The notes beneath the pieces were generated by a model that saw only the letters and a list, made by a program, of their open reading frames with translations, had not been told where the DNA came from and made no database searches. A program made the position numbers and the translations under genes. Of a DNA stretch of 64,000 bases, positions 61,442-64,000 are shown piece by piece (positions within the stretch are counted from its first letter, which is position 1; the number at the start of each line of letters is the position of its first letter). The DNA is from Polyangium sp. y55x31 (GTDB taxonomy: Bacteria; Myxococcota_A; Polyangia; Polyangiales; Polyangiaceae): NCBI RefSeq assembly GCF_029946505.1, contig NZ_JARZHG010000024.1, positions 1-64,000 on the forward strand, in the 5' to 3' direction.

Positions 61442-62851
61442 CTACGGTTTGGCCGGCGCGGGTGCGGCCTGGGAAGGGGCCGGCGCCGGGGAAGCGGGAA
61501 GGGCGGAGGGCGCGCTCGTGGGGCTCGCGGACGGGGCGCTCGAGGGCGACGCGGAGGGCGCGGCCGATCCGGACGGCGCAGGCGCGCTCGCGTCGAGGCC
61601 CGCGTCCGTCGCGAGCGCGGTCCCCGCGTCGGCCTCCGCCTCCGGAGGATCCTCGTTCGCCGAGCTCGAAGGCTCGACACGCGGGCGCGAGGTGCGCGGC
61701 TGCGGCGTGGACACCGTCGGACGAGGTTTGTCGGCCGAGGCGGGCGGCGGGACGTCGGTAGAGGCGCTCGCCGAAGGAAGCGTGCGCCGGCCGCGCGCCT
61801 CGCCGTCGTCGTGCAGCGCGAGCCGCACGAGCAGCGTCGCCGTGACCGCGACGACGGCCATGCCGAGCAGCACTTGCCCGCGCTTGCGCTCGGACGGCAG
61901 CGCCGCGGCGACCTCGGGCGCGGCCTCGTGGTGGATGGACGCGGCCGTCACGCGGCCGGGCGCGCTCGGCGCGGTGGCGCGGGGCGCGGGCGTCTCCACG
62001 GCGGGCGCGAGCGCCTCGGCGAGGGCCTCGCCGAACGCCGCGCAGCTCTCGAAGCGATCGTGCGGCGCCTTGGCCATCGCCACGGCGAAGACGTCGTCCA
62101 CGGCGGCGGGCAGGCCGCGGCGCGCGGCAAAGCGGTTCGGCGGATCCCGCGCGATCCGCGCGGCGACCTCGACGGCGTCGTCGCCGGGGAACGCGCGCTC
62201 GCCGCAGATCGCCTCGTACAGCGATGCGGCGAGCGAGAACTGATCACTCGCTGGGGAGAAGTTCTTCCCGCCGAACGTCTCGGGCGCGCTGTAGGCGGGC
62301 GTGCCCATGAGGCCGCCTGCGTGCGTGAGCGTCGAGTCGGGGATCCGCGCGATGCCGAAGTCGGCGATCTTCCCGCCGGTGCGCGAGAGGATGATGTTCT
62401 CGGGCTTGATGTCGCGGTGGAGGATGCCCTCGCCGTGCGCGAACGTGAGCGCGTTTCCGAGCTCGCGCGCGAGCCGCGCGGCCTCGCCGGCCGGCATCAA
62501 GCCGGTCTTCAGCCGTTGCTTGAGCGTCGGCCCTTCGACGTACTCGAACACGAGGTAGAGCCCGAAGCGCCCGTCTTCGCCCATGTCGTGCAGCGTGACG
62601 AGGTTCGGGTGCGTGACGCGCGCCGCGGCGCGGGCCTCGTGGCGCATGCGGGCGAGCAGGCCCTCCCGTACGTCGCGCGGGATCAAGAGATCGCCGCGCA
62701 GGAGTTTTACCGCGACGTCGCGCCCGAGCACCGGATCGTGGGCGCAGAGCACGCGGCCCATCGCGCCTTCGCCGACGAGACGGAGGACCTCGTAACGCCC
62801 GATGGTCCTGGGCAGCTCGAGATCGGGCTGGGAGGCTTGGGGCTCGGGCAC
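61442..62851 (-). CDS. Membrane-anchored Ser/Thr protein kinase
   Basis: A 469-residue Hanks-type kinase. Domain at about 18-275: glycine loop VGEGAMGRVL, Lys49, HRD at 145-147 (ILHRDIKPEN), DFG at 164-166 and GTPAYSAPETF. A transmembrane helix at about 328-349 (LLGMAVVAVTATLLVRLAL) is followed by an Ala/Pro/Ser-rich tail of about 115 residues. It begins 13 bp after the CPBP protease gene and ends 11 bp before the MopE/MYXO-CTERM gene, placing it in one probable operon that ends in the pyruvate dehydrogenase genes. Substrates are unknown. Confidence 0.92.
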   Translation of the reverse strand: MPEPQASQPDLELPRTIGRYEVLRLVGEGAMGRVLCAHDPVLGRDVAVKLLRGDLLIPRDVREGLLARMRHEARAAARVTHPNLVTLHDMGEDGRFGLYLVFEYVEGPTLKQRLKTGLMPAGEAARLARELGNALTFAHGEGILHRDIKPENIILSRTGGKIADFGIARIPDSTLTHAGGLMGTPAYSAPETFGGKNFSPASDQFSLAASLYEAICGERAFPGDDAVEVAARIARDPPNRFAARRGLPAAVDDVFAVAMAKAPHDRFESCAAFGEALAEALAPAVETPAPRATAPSAPGRVTAASIHHEAAPEVAAALPSERKRGQVLLGMAVVAVTATLLVRLALHDDGEARGRRTLPSASASTDVPPPASADKPRPTVSTPQPRTSRPRVEPSSSANEDPPEAEADAGTALATDAGLDASAPAPSGSAAPSASPSSAPSASPTSAPSALPASPAPAPSQAAPAPAKP

Positions 62852-62864
62852 GCGCTCGACGGTT

Positions 62865-63599
62865 TTAGCCGCCAGAGGCGAGCGAGGGAAGGGCGGACAC
62901 GCTTCGAGCGACGAACAGATCGAGGCTCGCGCCGAGCGTCCAGTGAAGCAGGAAGGGCCCGAGCATCGAGCGACCCCGGAAGGCGAGGGCGCCGAACACG
63001 AGGCCCCCCGGGACAGTCAGGAGGACCTCCAGAGCGGGCTTGCCCACGTGAACGAGGGTGAAAGGCAAAAGGTGCAGCACGATGGCGGCCGGTCCGCCGA
63101 GATCCCGCGCGAGGCCCACGACGAGCAGGCCGCGGAAGAAGAACTCCCAGGCGAAAAACGCGGCGCCCCACATGGTGATCCACCCGAACCACCCGAAGAG
63201 CCCGGAGATCCCCGCGGTGTGGGCTCGGTAATGCGCGGCGACCCCGGGCACGTGGGAGAGGATCGCGGCGCCGATCACCACGAGGGGCAAAAGCCCGAGC
63301 GTGATCGTCCCCCAGCGCCGCGCGTCGCCGAGCCCGAGCCCGAAGGTCTCCGGTTTCTGCTGGAGCCCGATCCTGGCGAGCACGAGCGGCGCGGCGAAGA
63401 GCAGCACCACGTGGGCCAGGACCCAGCCGGCGTGCCTTTGCAAACGCGGGTCGAGCAGCGGCGCGATCGGCCGGACGAGCACGCCGCCGATCGTCATGCC
63501 CTCGAACCTGAGGAGCGCGAGCAGCGCGCAGGCCGCGGCGAAGACGAGCAGCGCGCGCGGGATGGATGGTGGTCGCGAGCTCGTGCTTTCCTCGCGCAT
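62865..63599 (-). CDS. CPBP-family intramembrane protease
   Basis: A 244-residue membrane protein with about seven hydrophobic helices. It carries the CPBP/CAAX-protease core as WEFFFRGLLV, in which only one of the usual two glutamates is present, and the second motif HLLPFTLVHVGKPALEV. Related proteins cleave prenylated or other membrane peptides, or act in bacteriocin self-protection. With one Glu missing, activity is uncertain, although the WEFFFRG form is common in bacteria. The ATG at 63599 was chosen. It is divergent from the lgt-like gene at 63624, whose start lies 24 bp away. Confidence 0.8.
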   Translation of the reverse strand: MREESTSSRPPSIPRALLVFAAACALLALLRFEGMTIGGVLVRPIAPLLDPRLQRHAGWVLAHVVLLFAAPLVLARIGLQQKPETFGLGLGDARRWGTITLGLLPLVVIGAAILSHVPGVAAHYRAHTAGISGLFGWFGWITMWGAAFFAWEFFFRGLLVVGLARDLGGPAAIVLHLLPFTLVHVGKPALEVLLTVPGGLVFGALAFRGRSMLGPFLLHWTLGASLDLFVARSVSALPSLASGG

Positions 63600-63623
63600 G
63601 CCGTGGCATCGTAGCAGCCCCGC

Positions 63624-64000
63624 GTGATCCCCTGGCTCGAGTTTCCTGCGTTGCCGTTTGGCCTCCGAGCGTTTGGCCTCTTGCTCACGCTCTCGGTGAT
63701 CGTGAACCACCTCGTCCTCGTGCGACGCGCGCGCGCCCTCGGGCTCGGTTCGAAAGGGGCGATCGAGGCGCTCGCGATCGGCACGATGGCAGCGGCGATC
63801 GGCGGCGCCTACGGCGTGGGCAAGCTCGTGGGGGGCGGAGGGACGCTCTCGTCGGCGGGCGGTTGTCTCGGTGCGATCGTCGGGCTCGTGGGGCTCGCGC
63901 GGGCGCTCGGGATGCCCGTGCTCATTGCGGCCGACGCGACGACGTACGCGTTTCCGTTCGGATGGATGTTTGCGCGCGCGGCGTGCGCGTTCGCGCATGA
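63624..64000 (+). CDS. lgt: Prolipoprotein diacylglyceryl transferase-like protein (partial, cut by window end)
   Basis: At least 125 residues, open at the window end. The start is GTG at 63624 (VIPWLEFPALPFGLRAFGLL). Two or three hydrophobic helices are seen, and near the end FPFGWMFARAACAFAH, which resembles the Lgt signature (GxxxGRxGCF then His). Lgt attaches diacylglycerol to the lipobox cysteine of lipoproteins, which would suit the many lipoproteins here, but the fragment differs from canonical Lgt (for example no early HGL motif), so it may be a paralogue. Only the missing C-terminal part can settle this. Confidence 0.55.
   Translation, partial: MIPWLEFPALPFGLRAFGLLLTLSVIVNHLVLVRRARALGLGSKGAIEALAIGTMAAAIGGAYGVGKLVGGGGTLSSAGGCLGAIVGLVGLARALGMPVLIAADATTYAFPFGWMFARAACAFAH

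Overview
The window looks like a chromosomal segment of a large-genome, very GC-rich myxobacterium of the Polyangiales type (Polyangium/Sorangium-like). The inference rests on four Ser/Thr protein kinases, many lipoproteins with glycine-rich spacers after the lipobox, two proteins with MYXO-CTERM-like tails (Cys, short spacer, hydrophobic helix, Arg cluster), a MopE-type metal-binding repeat, an FHA/sigma-54 activator and an Oar-like TonB-dependent receptor. No rRNA, tRNA or CRISPR array was seen.

Layout. 1-84 is the 3' end of a group II intron, directly upstream of a sigma-70-like gene. 1-7.7 kb holds that sigma factor, a coiled-coil lipoprotein, a STAND ATPase with a C-terminal winged helix, and a TPR/two-TM protein followed by an SBBP-type lipoprotein. 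7.7-16.3 kb (minus strand) holds a TetR regulator, a Cys-rich lipoprotein, an orphan PAS/GAF histidine kinase and a kinase-AAA-TPR giant. 16.5-22 kb is a mix of small metabolic and envelope genes (VOC, NmrA, CDF transporter, SnoaL-like, lipoproteins). 22.4-25.6 kb is a three-gene module: TPR/two-TM protein, CBM3 lipoprotein, Ser/Thr kinase. 25.9-32.3 kb holds a TonB-dependent receptor, a partner lipoprotein and four tandem, diverged lipoproteins that share an unrecognised six-cysteine domain. A trypsin-like protease with an LRR tail and a small secreted protein converge on this array.

34-41 kb has an FHA/sigma-54 activator, a MYXO-CTERM-like protein, a kinase-nSTAND gene coupled to a PEGA/outer-membrane protein, and a coiled-coil lipoprotein. 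41-47 kb has a small CPQC protein behind a Fur-like palindrome, an ArnT-like glycosyltransferase, and methionine-salvage genes mtnB, mtnD and mtnC with a phosphate-type porin between mtnB and mtnD. 47-54 kb has a lipase-like hydrolase, a hypothetical gene, a CXXCH lipoprotein, a cytochrome P450, a pteridine reductase, a 6-pyruvoyltetrahydropterin synthase-like enzyme and a MarC protein. 54-64 kb has a VWA lipoprotein, then a long minus-strand run (CPBP protease, kinase, MopE/MYXO-CTERM protein, lipoprotein, PDH E1alpha, E1beta, E2) and the start of an lgt-like gene cut by the window end.

Most unusual: (i) two ~315-330 bp composite palindromic repeats, 31 kb apart, each filling the gap between convergent genes, whose central ~200 bp lies in opposite orientations relative to identical flanks; (ii) the tandem six-cysteine lipoprotein family; (iii) a recurring module of TPR/two-TM protein plus Gly-spacer lipoprotein, with or without a kinase. 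All functions are inferred by reading the sequence; no database search was run.
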